Shown here piece by piece: positions 22,577-31,976 of a stretch of DNA of 64,000 nt. Positions within the stretch are counted from its first letter, which is position 1; every line of letters begins with the position of its first letter. The stretch is from Voacanga thouarsii. Taxonomy: Eukaryota; Streptophyta; Magnoliopsida; Gentianales; Apocynaceae. The stretch covers positions 2,410,001 through 2,474,000 of the forward strand of contig JANUWF010001109.1 in the NCBI GenBank assembly GCA_026120185.1, in the 5' to 3' direction. A program made the position numbers and the translations under genes. The notes below the pieces were generated by a model, which did not search any database, had not been told where the DNA came from, and saw nothing but the letters and a program-made list of their open reading frames with translations.

Positions 22577-22995
22577 CAAGCTAAAATAGATTTAATTTGG
22601 TAAAGGTATTTTTGAAATAATAGCTAATAGCTAACTTAACCCTTTTAGACATCTTTATAGTGCTTCTGTGATATATATCTATAGAAGCTTTATATAGTAA
22701 GCTAGATCTATATATATATAGAAACTTTTTAGTTCCTACAATTTCCACTACACTATTCACTATTCATTCCACTAAGCCCTCTATATATAGCTTCCCTCTA
22801 TATATAAAAGCTATGATGCAAAATGATATAGAAAGCTATAGACATTTACATATGTAAAAGATACTTTTTCCACTATCATCGTCCACTATAAAAATACTAT
22901 TCACACTCTTGTATTGGATTTTCCACCAAGCTTTAAAACTACTAACTTAACTAGAATACAGCACAACCAGTTCAAGTTCCAAAAGGGCACCCCCT
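22149..22995 (+). mobile_element. Endogenous pararetrovirus leader/intergenic region, plus-strand copy
   Basis: The segment carries a 185-bp direct repeat at 22156-22344 and 22805-22992 (GATATAGAAAGCTATAGACA, CACTATAAAAATACTATTCA, CCACCAAGCTTTA). TATA-like CTCTATATATAGCTTCC motifs precede the second copy. TGGTATCTGAATC at 22360 matches nine of the twelve bases of the tRNA-Met primer site used by plant pararetroviruses. A short frame follows from 22359 (HYYYALQELITPGGYHY). An inverted copy of the region is at 25876-26550. A (TA)n run lies at 22538-22573. Confidence 0.65.
22360..22375 (+). promoter_or_regulatory. Candidate pararetroviral tRNA-Met primer binding site
   Basis: TGGTATCTGAAT differs at three positions from the canonical TGGTATCAGAGC. 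The inverted copy at 26511-26523 reads TGGTATTTGAATC on the minus strand, so the first six bases are conserved between copies. Confidence 0.45.
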
Positions 22996-23004
22996 CCTAT
23001 TTAC

Positions 23005-23178
23005 AGTATTTTTGCTGAAATTCATCTGTAAAGTCATGTAATATTTGTTAGTAATCTTGACAAATAATCTGCAATGTTATTCTCATTTCCTTTAATATGT
23101 TCAAAATTAAATTTATATCCATCATTAGTAATTCTATCTAAAAAATTTAACCATCTTATTTGAGAACTACATTTTTAT
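23005..23178 (-). pseudogene. Endogenous pararetrovirus RNase H fragment
   Basis: About 170 bp that repeats, in the same orientation, the RNase H C-terminal coding sequence at 28757-28930 (minus-strand reading includes NFEHIKGNENNIADYLSRL-like residues). It is joined directly to leader sequence on the left and to viroplasmin-like sequence on the right, so it is a rearranged piece. Confidence 0.65.
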
Positions 23179-23737
23179 TGCTCACCAAAAAGACTTACAA
23201 GAATAAGTGAAAGAGAGTTTCTATTATGCGCATCGTGCTCCACATCTCAGAGACTAATGCCTTTTATAATGAAAAATTCCTATAAGTCTAGCTTGTGGGT
23301 ATACAACGCATACTTCTAGGCTTAACAGAAAGTAGCAAATAATGCATGTAGTTTTTTGTTTCTTTCTTCTGAGTGGAAGTTCTTGTAGCCACCTTTGGAT
23401 GTCTTTTTTGCATGAGTGGCATGAGTGGAGGTAATCTTTATTCTTCCCGCATTTCTTCTTCACATTCGCTTCCACGTATTTCAGTTCCAAATCCTTCTTC
23501 TTCTTCCTGTAGCTTCTTTTCATAAAGAAAAAGATAATATTGCCAAATATCTAGATATTTTGTCCTAATCTCAAATTCTACCTCGGCCAAAAAATATTGA
23601 TGTTGCATATATATTTTTTTAATCTTATTTTCTGCAAAGAGATGAAATCTTTGGCCTCGCTTCATGATTTTGTCATGTTTAAAAGCAAGAGTTTTTAGTC
23701 TCCAGTGTCTCAGTTGTCTTGCAATGCTTTTAGAGCA
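23178..23737 (-). pseudogene. Endogenous pararetrovirus viroplasmin-like ORF, C-terminal fragment (copy 1)
   Basis: A near copy of 26838-27395 in the same orientation. Minus-strand readings include FHLFAENKIKKIY and YFLAEVEFEIRTKYLDIW, then a Lys/Glu-rich stretch with CHSC. Frames shift within the copy. It corresponds to the last part of the ORF that starts near 28562. The sequence switches orientation sharply at about 23737. Confidence 0.6.
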
Positions 23738-24118
23738 AATTTGTCAACCTGATTGTGCAGCATATATTTTTGATTTTATCACTTGTGGTTGTCAATTAAA
23801 ATATTTAATATTAACAGCTAATATCGATCTAGCATATTTTAGAAATTTTGAATTAATCTTAGCAAATGGAGAAGTGTTTCTAGTCATACTATAGACACTA
23901 CTGGACTATAGATGCCTCAACCAAGTTATCTTTACAACTCCAAAACAAACAGACATTGTTAGAAGACAGCTAGCTCTTGCAATCTTGAAAGAATTTGAAC
24001 TAGCAGGACCTATTGTAAAAGTTGAAATTAGCTCAGCCCCACCAGAATGGGACAATCTGGAAATCATTCCTTCAATCCATCGTATATGGGTCACTTCAAC
24101 ACGAAAATTACCAATCCA
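23738..24118 (+). pseudogene. Endogenous pararetrovirus viroplasmin-like ORF, inverted middle fragment
   Basis: The plus-strand reading (LALAILKEFELAGPIVKVEI, then IIPSIHRIWVTSTRKL) matches the minus-strand reading at 27432-27810 (LALVILKEFELAGLTVKVEI). In copy 1 this piece has therefore been inverted relative to the pieces on both sides. It holds internal stops (for example at 23892). Confidence 0.65.
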
Positions 24119-25052
24119 TAATTTCTATACATACATTTGCTATTCTTTATCTTATAGGTTCTGTATCTTCATCTTCTTCTGTTCTTATATTTGTATTGGA
24201 ATAGTTTAAAAATCTGACACTAGTTTCTTTTCTATTATTCTGATATATTACACTATCTCTAGGTACTAAAGGAATGTCTGATTCTAAGAATTTGCTAAGA
24301 TTCCATTCTTCTCCTGCTAAAATTTCTGGATTAACTTTTACTGGTTTTATTAGTTGGATTCCTTTACTAGCCATGGCCTCTATGATAGGTTTTATTTCTA
24401 TTTTATATTTTGTTCTAGAACCATTAGTTAATCTTCCTATAAATCCTTAACTTATGATTAAATTTTCTCCACTAAAATCTTCATAACCCTTAGTTTGAAT
24501 ACCTATTTCTATATTTTTAGCGAAATTTTATAAAGTTATTAAAATATTTGGACTACAATAAAAAATTCCTCTATTTCCATTCATGTCTACTTCTATTGTT
24601 GCTATTAGTGCTTTTTTAACATCTTTCCATCTTTTATCTAATATTGTTAATAAAACTTTAGTTCCTAGTCCTAATCTTGCTAATCCTTTAATTCCTATTA
24701 CTATTAATCCTAAATGCATATAGGTATATGTATTTGTTAAATTTTTAAGACTTTCAGTCGTGACTAATTTTAATGTTCTAGGTTCTATAATTACTGACAG
24801 AGGTTCTTCTCTACTAGATCTAACTAAAACTGTATGAGATTGTAACCAACCTACTTGGTATAATTTTCTAGTATTTAATAAATCTATATCATGATTTCTA
24901 TAAATTTCTGCATCTCTATTTAGATCTATAATTTCTTCTAACTGAATTTGTCTATTTTCTCTAGATTGTCTAATCCTTCCTAAAAGGGAAGTTTCTACAC
25001 TGGTATTTTCATTTAGAGTTCTACTTGGTCCTGAAAATGATAATTTCCTCAT
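24119..25052 (-). pseudogene. Endogenous pararetrovirus movement protein region
   Basis: The 24528-25052 segment starts MRKLSFSGPSRTL and contains LVTTESLKNLTNTYTYMHLG followed by LGLGTKVLLTILDKRW, features I associate with caulimovirid movement proteins of the 30K superfamily (tubule-forming cell-to-cell transport). A TAA near 24525 and another near 24450 interrupt it; the downstream frame 24147-24374 continues in like style (NPEILAGEEWNLSKF) and has an acidic tail. The N-terminal side (25053-25370) has several stops with Lys-rich, coiled-coil-like sequence. The copy cannot encode a full protein. Confidence 0.65.
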
Positions 25053-25369
25053 AATTTCTATGTTTTTTCACTACTTAATTTCTCTGAAGATAAATATCCA
25101 AATTTATAAGTTATTTGTTTTTTCTATTTTCTTTCTACAGGAATTTTACTAAATTTATCTATTAATTTATCTATTTCTTTTTCTAGGCTTAAGGCTACTA
25201 CTCTTTTTTCTAAAATATCTAATTTTTTGCAAATTTTTATTAATAATGCTATTTGAATATTATTTTATTTTGGATATATTTTATTAGAATTTGAAGTTCC
25301 TATATAATCCGTAAGGCCTAACGTTTCTGAATGATAGTTCTTTAATTCTAAAAGGCACTTTTTATAATT

Positions 25370-25575
25370 CAAAAAGAATTAATTCATTCATTGTGACAAT
25401 AGCATAAGCTGTATACTGGTATAATTTCTTCTCAAAATGAAGAGATTATGCAATTGACAACTAGGCTGGAAGATTTTTAGAATCAAGAACCAAAAGTTGT
25501 TTTTATGCCAGAAAAATCTGAAATAACTAGATCTTTTGAATTCTTGATTCCTAGAATGTATTTTAAATGGCTTCA
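25370..25575 (+). pseudogene. Endogenous pararetrovirus coiled-coil ORF fragment, inverted
   Basis: About 200 bp that reproduces, in reverse orientation, the sequence at 27998-28190 (coding the segment around QLTTRLEDF and RSFEFLIPRMYFK). It carries a premature TAG relative to the other copy. A second short inverted piece (25795-25875) matches 28205-28280, so the source region was broken into at least two inverted bits here. Confidence 0.6.
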
Positions 25576-25794
25576 CGGCTACACGGGTACTTTGGCTCTT
25601 TTGCCGACGGCTACTAAGAATATATAGTGATGAACTGTTTAAGAGTGCTCTTTTACTCTTTTTATTATCCTTAGCTATTGGAAAGTTAGAAACGAAACAT
25701 TGCTACGGGAGGAGTTGATTTTGAAAGGGAAATTATATTACTAAAGCTGATGAGGTTTGCTCACCAAAAAGACTTACAAGAGTGAGTGATAAAT
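25566..25794. mobile_element. Endogenous pararetrovirus non-coding segment, copy A
   Basis: Direct copy of 26648-26860: TGGCTTCACGGCTACACGG, CTCTTTTGCCGACGGCTAC, GTTTAAGAGTGCTCTTTTAC, up to GCTCACCAAAAAGACTTAC. It probably belongs to the viral intergenic region. The last 25 bases also occur at 23178-23205. Confidence 0.65.
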
Positions 25795-25875
25795 TTTTGT
25801 AACCATTGTGTTGCTTTAAGTAGAAATTTTGAATTATTAAATGATAAGTGCAGGTCTTACAAAATAGAACACTTA

Positions 25876-26300
25876 CAAAATAGGAGGGGGTGCCCTTTTG
25901 GAATTTGAACCGGTTGTGCTGTATTCTAGTTAAGTTAGTAGTTCTAAAGCTTGGTGGGAAATCCAATACAAGAGTGTGAATAATATTTTTATAGTGGAAG
26001 GTGATAGTGGAAAAAGTATCTTTTACATATGTAAATGTCTATAGCTTTCTACATCGTTTTGTATCATAACTTTTATATATAGGGAAGCTATATATAGAGG
26101 GCTTAGTGGAGTGAATAGTGAATAGTGTAGTGGAAATTGTAGGAACTAAAAAGTTTCTATATATATATAGATCTAGCTTACTACATAAAGCTTCTATAGA
26201 TATATATCACAGGAGCACTATAAAGATGTCTAAAAGGGTTAAGTTAGCTATTAGCTTTTATTTCAAAATACCTTTGTCAAATTAAATCTATTTTAGCTTG

Positions 26301-26350
<50 letters not shown>

Positions 26351-26550
26351 AAACCATGGACGATATCTTCTAGTTTGACGGAGGTCAAATTCTATAATAT
26401 CGAGATATGCGTAACACTGTTCAATAATTTTTAAAGAATCTATAATTCTTTTAAAGTAATGATAGCCGCCAGGAGTAATTAATTCTTGTAAAGCGTAATA
26501 ATAACGAGTTGATTCAAATACCATAGGGAATAACCAAGGAATAAGAAAAA
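25876..26550 (-). mobile_element. Endogenous pararetrovirus leader/intergenic region, inverted copy
   Basis: The reverse complement of this segment aligns with 22320-22995: GGGCACCCCCTCCTATTT, the 185-bp block, CTATATATAGCTTCCC, and the frame with HYYYALQELITPGGYHY (26288-26524). The left and right copies lie about 2.9 kb apart and form a large inverted repeat. A (TA)n run at 26305-26347 corresponds to that at 22538-22573. Confidence 0.7.
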
Positions 26551-26639
26551 GAGCTTTAAAGTCCTACCTAATAGTACGTTCACTTATCCTTTCATTCACC
26601 AGGATGACTCATGCCTCTTCCCCTAAAATGCCTTTAATG

Positions 26640-26883
26640 CCTCTCCAATGGCTTCATGGCTACACGAGTACTTTGGCTCTTTTGCCGACGGCTACTAAGG
26701 ATATATAGTGATGAACTGTTTAAGAGTGCTCTTTTACTCTTTTTCTTATCCTTAGCTATTGGAAAGTTAGAAAAGAAACATTGCTACCAGAGGAATTGAT
26801 TTTAAAAGGGAAATTATATTACTAAAGCTGATGAGGTTTGCTCACCAAAAAGACTTACAAGAATAAGTGAAAGAGAGTTTCTA
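26640..26883. mobile_element. Endogenous pararetrovirus non-coding segment, copy B
   Basis: Direct copy of 25566-25794 with about a dozen substitutions, followed by AATAAGTGAAAGAGAGTTTC that also follows copy 1 at 23200. It sits just beyond the 3' end of the minus-strand viroplasmin-like ORF, consistent with its being the viral intergenic region. Confidence 0.65.
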
Positions 26884-28562
26884 TTATGCGCTTCGTGCTC
26901 CACATCTCAGAGACTGATGCCTTTTATAATGAAAAATTCCTATAAGTCTAGCTTGTGGGTATACAGCGCATACTTCTAGGCTTAACAGAAAGTAGCAAAT
27001 AATGCATGTAGTTTTTTGTTTCTTTCTTCTGAGTGGAAGTTCTTGTAGCCACCTTTGGATGTCTTTTTTGCATGAGTGGCATGCGTGGAGGTAATCTTTA
27101 ATCTTCCCGCATTTCTTCTTCACATTCACTTCCACGTATTTCAGTTCCAGATGCTTCTTCTTCTTCCTATAGCTTCTTTTCATAAAGAAAAAGATAATAT
27201 TACCAAATATCTGGATATTTTGTCCTGGTCTCAAATTCTACTTCAGCCAAAAAATATTGATATTGCACATATATTTTTTGAATCTTATTTTCTGCAAAGA
27301 GATGAAATCTCTGTCCTTGCTTCATGATTTTGTCATGTTTAAAAGCAAGAGTTTTTAGTCTACAGTGTCTCAGTTGTCTTGCAATGCTTTTAGAGCAAAT
27401 TTTCTGTCTGATAAATCCTGATTCTACATGATTGGTAATTTTCGTGTTGAAGTGACCCATATACGATGGATTGAAGGAATGATTTTCAGACCGTCCCATT
27501 CTGGTAGGGCTGATCTAATTTCAACTTTTACAGTAAGTCCTGCTAGTTCAAATTCTTTCAAGATTACAAGAGCCAAGTGTCTTCCAACGATGTCTGTTTG
27601 TTCTGGAGTTGTAAAAATAACCTGGTTGAAACATCCATAGTCTAGTAGTGTCTGTAGTGTGACTGGAAACACTTCTTCATTTGCTAAGATTAATTCAAAA
27701 TTTCTAAAATATGTTAGATTGATATTAGCTGTTAATATTAAATATTCTAATTGACAACTACAAGTGATAAAATCAAAAGTATATGCTGCACAATCAGGTT
27801 GACAAATTTGACAGGTGTCAGGGTTACACTCTTTTGTAGGATGTTTGCAATATACAGGATGTAAGGTTAAGTGAGGATCTGTACAAGTTCTAAGCCACTC
27901 TTGTAAAAGAGAAAATTTTTCTAAAAACTTATCTTGAATTTTTTTCAGAAATTAGTTCTATAATAGTATCCGAAAATTTTGCTAAGAGTTGTTGAGCTTT
28001 AAAATACATTCTAGGAATCAAGAATTCAAAAGGTCTAGTTATTTCTGGTTTTTTTTTTTGCATAAAAACAACTTCTGGTTCTTGATTCTGAAAATCTTCC
28101 AGCCTAACTGTCAATCGCATAATCTCTTCGTTTTGAGAAGAAATTATACCAGTATGCAGCTTATGTTGTTGTCGCAATGAATGAATTAATTCTTTTTTAG
28201 AATTAATATCCTCATTGTAAGACCTGCACTTATCATTTAATAATTTAAAATTTCTATTTAAAGCATTACAATGGTTACAAAAATTTATTGTCTGTATATT
28301 TGTATCTACTAGAGAATTACTTGTGCTAGGTATGTTAGTTATTTGGGGAAAAACTTGTGGGGAGGAATTATTTGATTCAGTTCTACAGTCTGGTTCAATA
28401 AAGAAATTTAAATCAATTCTACTTCTAGCAAATTCTAATGCTTGATGAAGATTTCTAAAACCTTTGTATAAGGGTTTGTTAAAATTTTCAACACATGTCA
28501 TCACAGAAGTCCATTGTGAATAAACACCTGGTTGGTGATCATGTGTTACTACATAATGTGAA
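26884..28562 (-). pseudogene. Endogenous pararetrovirus viroplasmin/transactivator-like ORF
   Basis: Minus-strand reading begins near 28562 with HYVVTHDHQPGVYSQW, then YKGFRNLHQALEFARSRI, the hallmark of the Cauli_VI (viroplasmin) domain shared by caulimovirus P6 and some RNases H. It continues through a Glu/Lys-rich predicted coiled coil (27929-28504) and, after a stop near 27928, into a cysteine-rich part (CNPDTCQICQPDC, near 27800) and the ILKEFELAG...SIHRIW region (27424-27672). A frameshift near 27420 leads to the final Lys/Glu-rich part (26884-27234). P6-type proteins form inclusion bodies and allow reinitiation on polycistronic viral RNA. Its position just after RT-RNase H fits the family order. 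Stops and shifts make it non-functional. Confidence 0.65.
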
Positions 28563-28599
28563 TAACTTTATCTTGGCAGATTACTAAGATAAAATGTTA

Positions 28600-30058
28600 A
28601 GGCCTGTAAACTTTTGATCTTTTGTCTTGCATTTTGTGCATTTCAAAAATTGTCTAAAAATATTTGGTGGATATCCTCTAATTTACCTTCTACTGGAGTT
28701 CTAAAATGGAGATTTGTTCCTTTGGGGTACTTAGTGAACTCCCATTGGCCAATCTTTACAATATTTTTGCTAAAATCCACATGTAAAGTCATGTAATATT
28801 GTTAGTAATCTTGACAAATGATCTGCAATTTTATTCTCATTTCCTTTAATATGTTCAAAATTAATTTTATACCCATCATTAGTAATTCTGTCTAAGAAAT
28901 TTAACCATCTTCTTTGAGAACTACGTTTTTCATTTTTCTTATTAATAAATTTTACTATTGCTTCACAATTAGTTCTAAGTGTAAATTATTGTTTATTTAG
29001 AATAAATAGTCTAAAACTATTTAAGGAATAACAAATGGCTAATAATTCTGCATAAATACTACTAATATTTCCTTTTTCTCTATATTTACCACTACTAGAC
29101 CTACAAATTTGTTCTTCTAATTTATTACTATATTTATGGGGTTTAGATTTTAGAATGGCTCCCCATCCTTTATCACATCCATCTGTTTTTATAATTAAAT
29201 AACCACTATCTAACGATAACCTTATATCTGGTAATTTTTTTACTTTTTCTTTTATTTGTTTAACTAATTGTCTATCTTCTTTATTGAAATATTTTTATCC
29301 TTTGTGACTTGTTTTACTATATATTAGTCCTATAATTGTACTTAAGTCTTGAATAAATGCTCTTGCGTAATTTAATATTCCTAAAAACTGTTGTAATTGT
29401 TTTGTATCTTCTATTTTATCAGAAAATTCTAATACTTTTGTACTTATATGAGGTTGTAATTTTATTTTACCTTGGCCTATTTATGTTCCTAAGAATTCTA
29501 TATTTTTCTTAAATAATTGAACTTTTTTACTACTAATTACAATATCATATTTTAAGAATTCAGACTAAACAATTTTCAAATGACTAATATGTTCATTTTT
29601 ATTTTTAGAAAAAACTAAAGTATTATCTATATATATTAAAACAAAACGATTATATTTATTGAAAATTGTGTCCATTTTTCTTGAAAAAACTACAAGTGCA
29701 TTTTTTAATAAAAAAGGCATGACTAACTATTCAAAATGTCCTAAGGGACAGGTAAAAGCAGTCCATGTGATACTATCTAGGTACATTCTACAAAATCCTG
29801 ATTCACCATCAAACTTATGAAATATATAACATTTTAAATTCTATTTATCAATTGTTATTTATTTGAGATATTATAACTATCTTCTAATGTATTATCGTTT
29901 AATATTTTATAATTTATGACCATTCTATTCTTTCTTTTAACAATTTATTATGCTTTCTAACAATAAAAGCAACACTTCGACGAGGACTAATGCTATTTCT
30001 AATTACTTCAAATATATCAGATACATTTGAATTCGAAACATTACTTACAGTTTTCATT
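28600..30058 (-). pseudogene. Endogenous pararetrovirus reverse transcriptase-RNase H region
   Basis: Minus-strand readings show, in order: SVAFIVRKHNK near 29960 (start of RT), the RT active-site strand YIDNTLVFSKNKNEHISHL near 29610 (YIDN in place of the usual YIDD), FLGILNYARAFIQDLS near 29360, and an RNase H domain with KTDGCDKGWGAIL near 29180, SSIYAELLAICYSLNSFRL near 29040 and a HIKGNENKIADHLSRL-type end near 28840. Many in-frame stops occur (for example near 29300, 29480, 29570 and 29850). RT with RNase H directly followed by a Cauli_VI ORF, with no integrase, indicates Caulimoviridae rather than an LTR retrotransposon. No protease was recognised. Confidence 0.8.
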
Positions 30059-30169
30059 CCCGCTCCAAGTAGGGTGAAATTTAAAAATTAAAATCCTGCA
30101 TTTCTTCTTGGAAAAAAAAAAAAAAATCCTGCATTTCTGCGAGTGCATCACCAAAGGACGACTCATCAT

Positions 30170-31390
30170 TAGGGGTGGCAATCGTATCGTATTCGGGTTG
30201 GCGGGTCGTGTCAACTTGAGATAATTACACTTGACAGGCCAACCCGAACACAACCCGATTAATAAACGTGTCGTGTCGTGTCAACCCATTTATTTTCGTG
30301 TCGTGTTCGTGTTATAAAACGGGTTGACACGACATGACACAATTAGATACAAAAATTAAATAGATAATTACTAAATTCGTCAACCCGAATACCTACTAAA
30401 CCCGCCAATCTATACACCATTACACAAAAAAATTGAAAAAATCAAATCAAATTATATAAAATTAAAAACTAATAAAATAGTCCGTAAAGTCATAAATAAC
30501 CAATAAAATAACAAACCATCATGCTAAATATTTATAGATCTTAATAAATTCCTAAGATTTAATCTTAAAAATCTAAATAAATGTAATTTTTCAATAAAAT
30601 TAGATTATTCAAAAAATTATTTTCTCTAGATATTTAGAACAACAATTTTTTTATAGCATGCCAGGAATTTTAAAGAGCAAATGGAGAGCAAAAAACGAGT
30701 ACGAAAGGAAGGCTTGTCCTTGTAGGGTGTAATTCAAATTGTCTTTGTCCCAATGTCAGAAATAGTATAGTATACGAACTGATAAATCGATGCTGAGTGA
30801 ACCTTACCCTCTGGTAAATGCGCCACACGGGCTTCTTTTCATTCTATATTCGATTCGACTTGTAGGCATATTACATACGTTATTTCTTAAAGGTCTAACC
30901 TTTCCCTTTAGACTTGCGTAAGGTCGTTGCTTACCAACTCATACTAATATTATTATTATAAACACTAAATAATAATTAATTAAAAATGATTCATTTATTA
31001 TATATCAAGCAAATAACCACATTAACATCATTTATTTTTTTTAAGATGTCTCATATAATTAAACAAAATAGACACACAAATAATTTAATTAATTCATATA
31101 ATAAAATTTAATTTAATTAATTCATATAAAAAATTAAATTATCTAATTTTTTATAATAAAATTTATAGGGTATTACAAAAAGTATTAAATATAAATATTA
31201 AAAAAAGTTAAACGGGTTCGCGGGTTGAAACGGGTTAAAATAGGTTGAACCCGTTTATGACCTGTACACGTTTAAAGTTAAACGGGTTGACCTGTTTCGA
31301 CCCGAATCCGCGAAATCCCAACCCTAACCCGCTATAACCGTGTCGTGTTCGTATTGGGTTAGCGTATCGTGTTTAATATTGCCGCCCCTA
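30170..31390. mobile_element. hAT-type non-autonomous element, copy 2, with internal insertion
   Basis: Starts TAGGGGTGGCAATCG and ends ATATTGCCGCCCCTA. Flanks are CTCATCAT (30162-30169) and CTCGTCAT (31391-31398), an 8-bp TSD with one mismatch. It aligns with 19865-20761 except for about 310 extra bases at roughly 30632-30940. No transposase is encoded. It separates the pararetrovirus block from the host gene region. Confidence 0.85.
30632..30940. other. Unidentified insertion inside hAT-type copy 2
   Basis: Sequence absent from copy 1, with higher GC content than its surroundings (for example GGCTTGTCCTTGTAGGGTGT, CGCCACACGGGCTTC). No open frame, terminal repeat or duplication was recognised. 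It may be filler DNA from another genomic place or an organelle, but I cannot identify it. Confidence 0.5.
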
Positions 31391-31860
31391 CTCGTCATCA
31401 ACAAGGCGCACCAACCTTCCTCTACGCCGCTTCGCAACCGCCGAAGCCGGCGAAGTAACCAGAAATTTTCCTTATTGTTATAATTTGTGCCGATGCTACG
31501 GATAGTTGAAATGGAACCTTGAGCAGATTGATGTCTCCGGGTTTTCTTCAAAATCCTTTTAGGCTTAGCACAGAGTTTCTTTACGTTGACTTCAATCCTG
31601 CATTGGCGACGGTGGCGCTTGAAACTGAGGCCACCCATGGACTAGTGAGCCTCCTCAGCCCACGACATTAGTGGATCCAAAACTGGAACTGGTGGATCCA
31701 CCTGTTCTTCGTTCAGCTTCATATCTGTGTAAATCCTTGGCCTTGGGAGGCTGCTGCTAGAGCTTTCCGGGACCTTGCTTCATCGCTGGCAGCAGCGGAG
31801 GCTCCGGTGGGAGACCTGAGCATATTTCCGGCAGCGGCGAACCTCTGTTGGGAAGGAGAA
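31391..31860 (-). pseudogene. Divergent exon-like fragment upstream of NNF1
   Basis: GC-richer than its surroundings. The minus strand has MGGLSFKRHRRQCRIEVNV from 31638, basic and interrupted or spliced (GTCAAC before GTAAAG could be a donor), and a nearby frame with VAKRRRGRLVRLVDDE that would continue beyond the hAT insertion at 31390 as SFGDALAEMQDF (near 30160). This suggests the hAT element landed in a coding exon of a gene facing away from NNF1. I do not recognise the protein. It could instead be chance coding-like sequence in a shared promoter region. Confidence 0.3.
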
Positions 31861-31976
31861 AAATAAAATAAAATAAAAAGAAGAAAAGTTAATTTTTGAG
31901 GATATTTCTTTCCATTACTGATTCCAATCTTGAACCAAACACCTCCTTACAAACCCTAAGCAGTAGAGAAGAAGAA

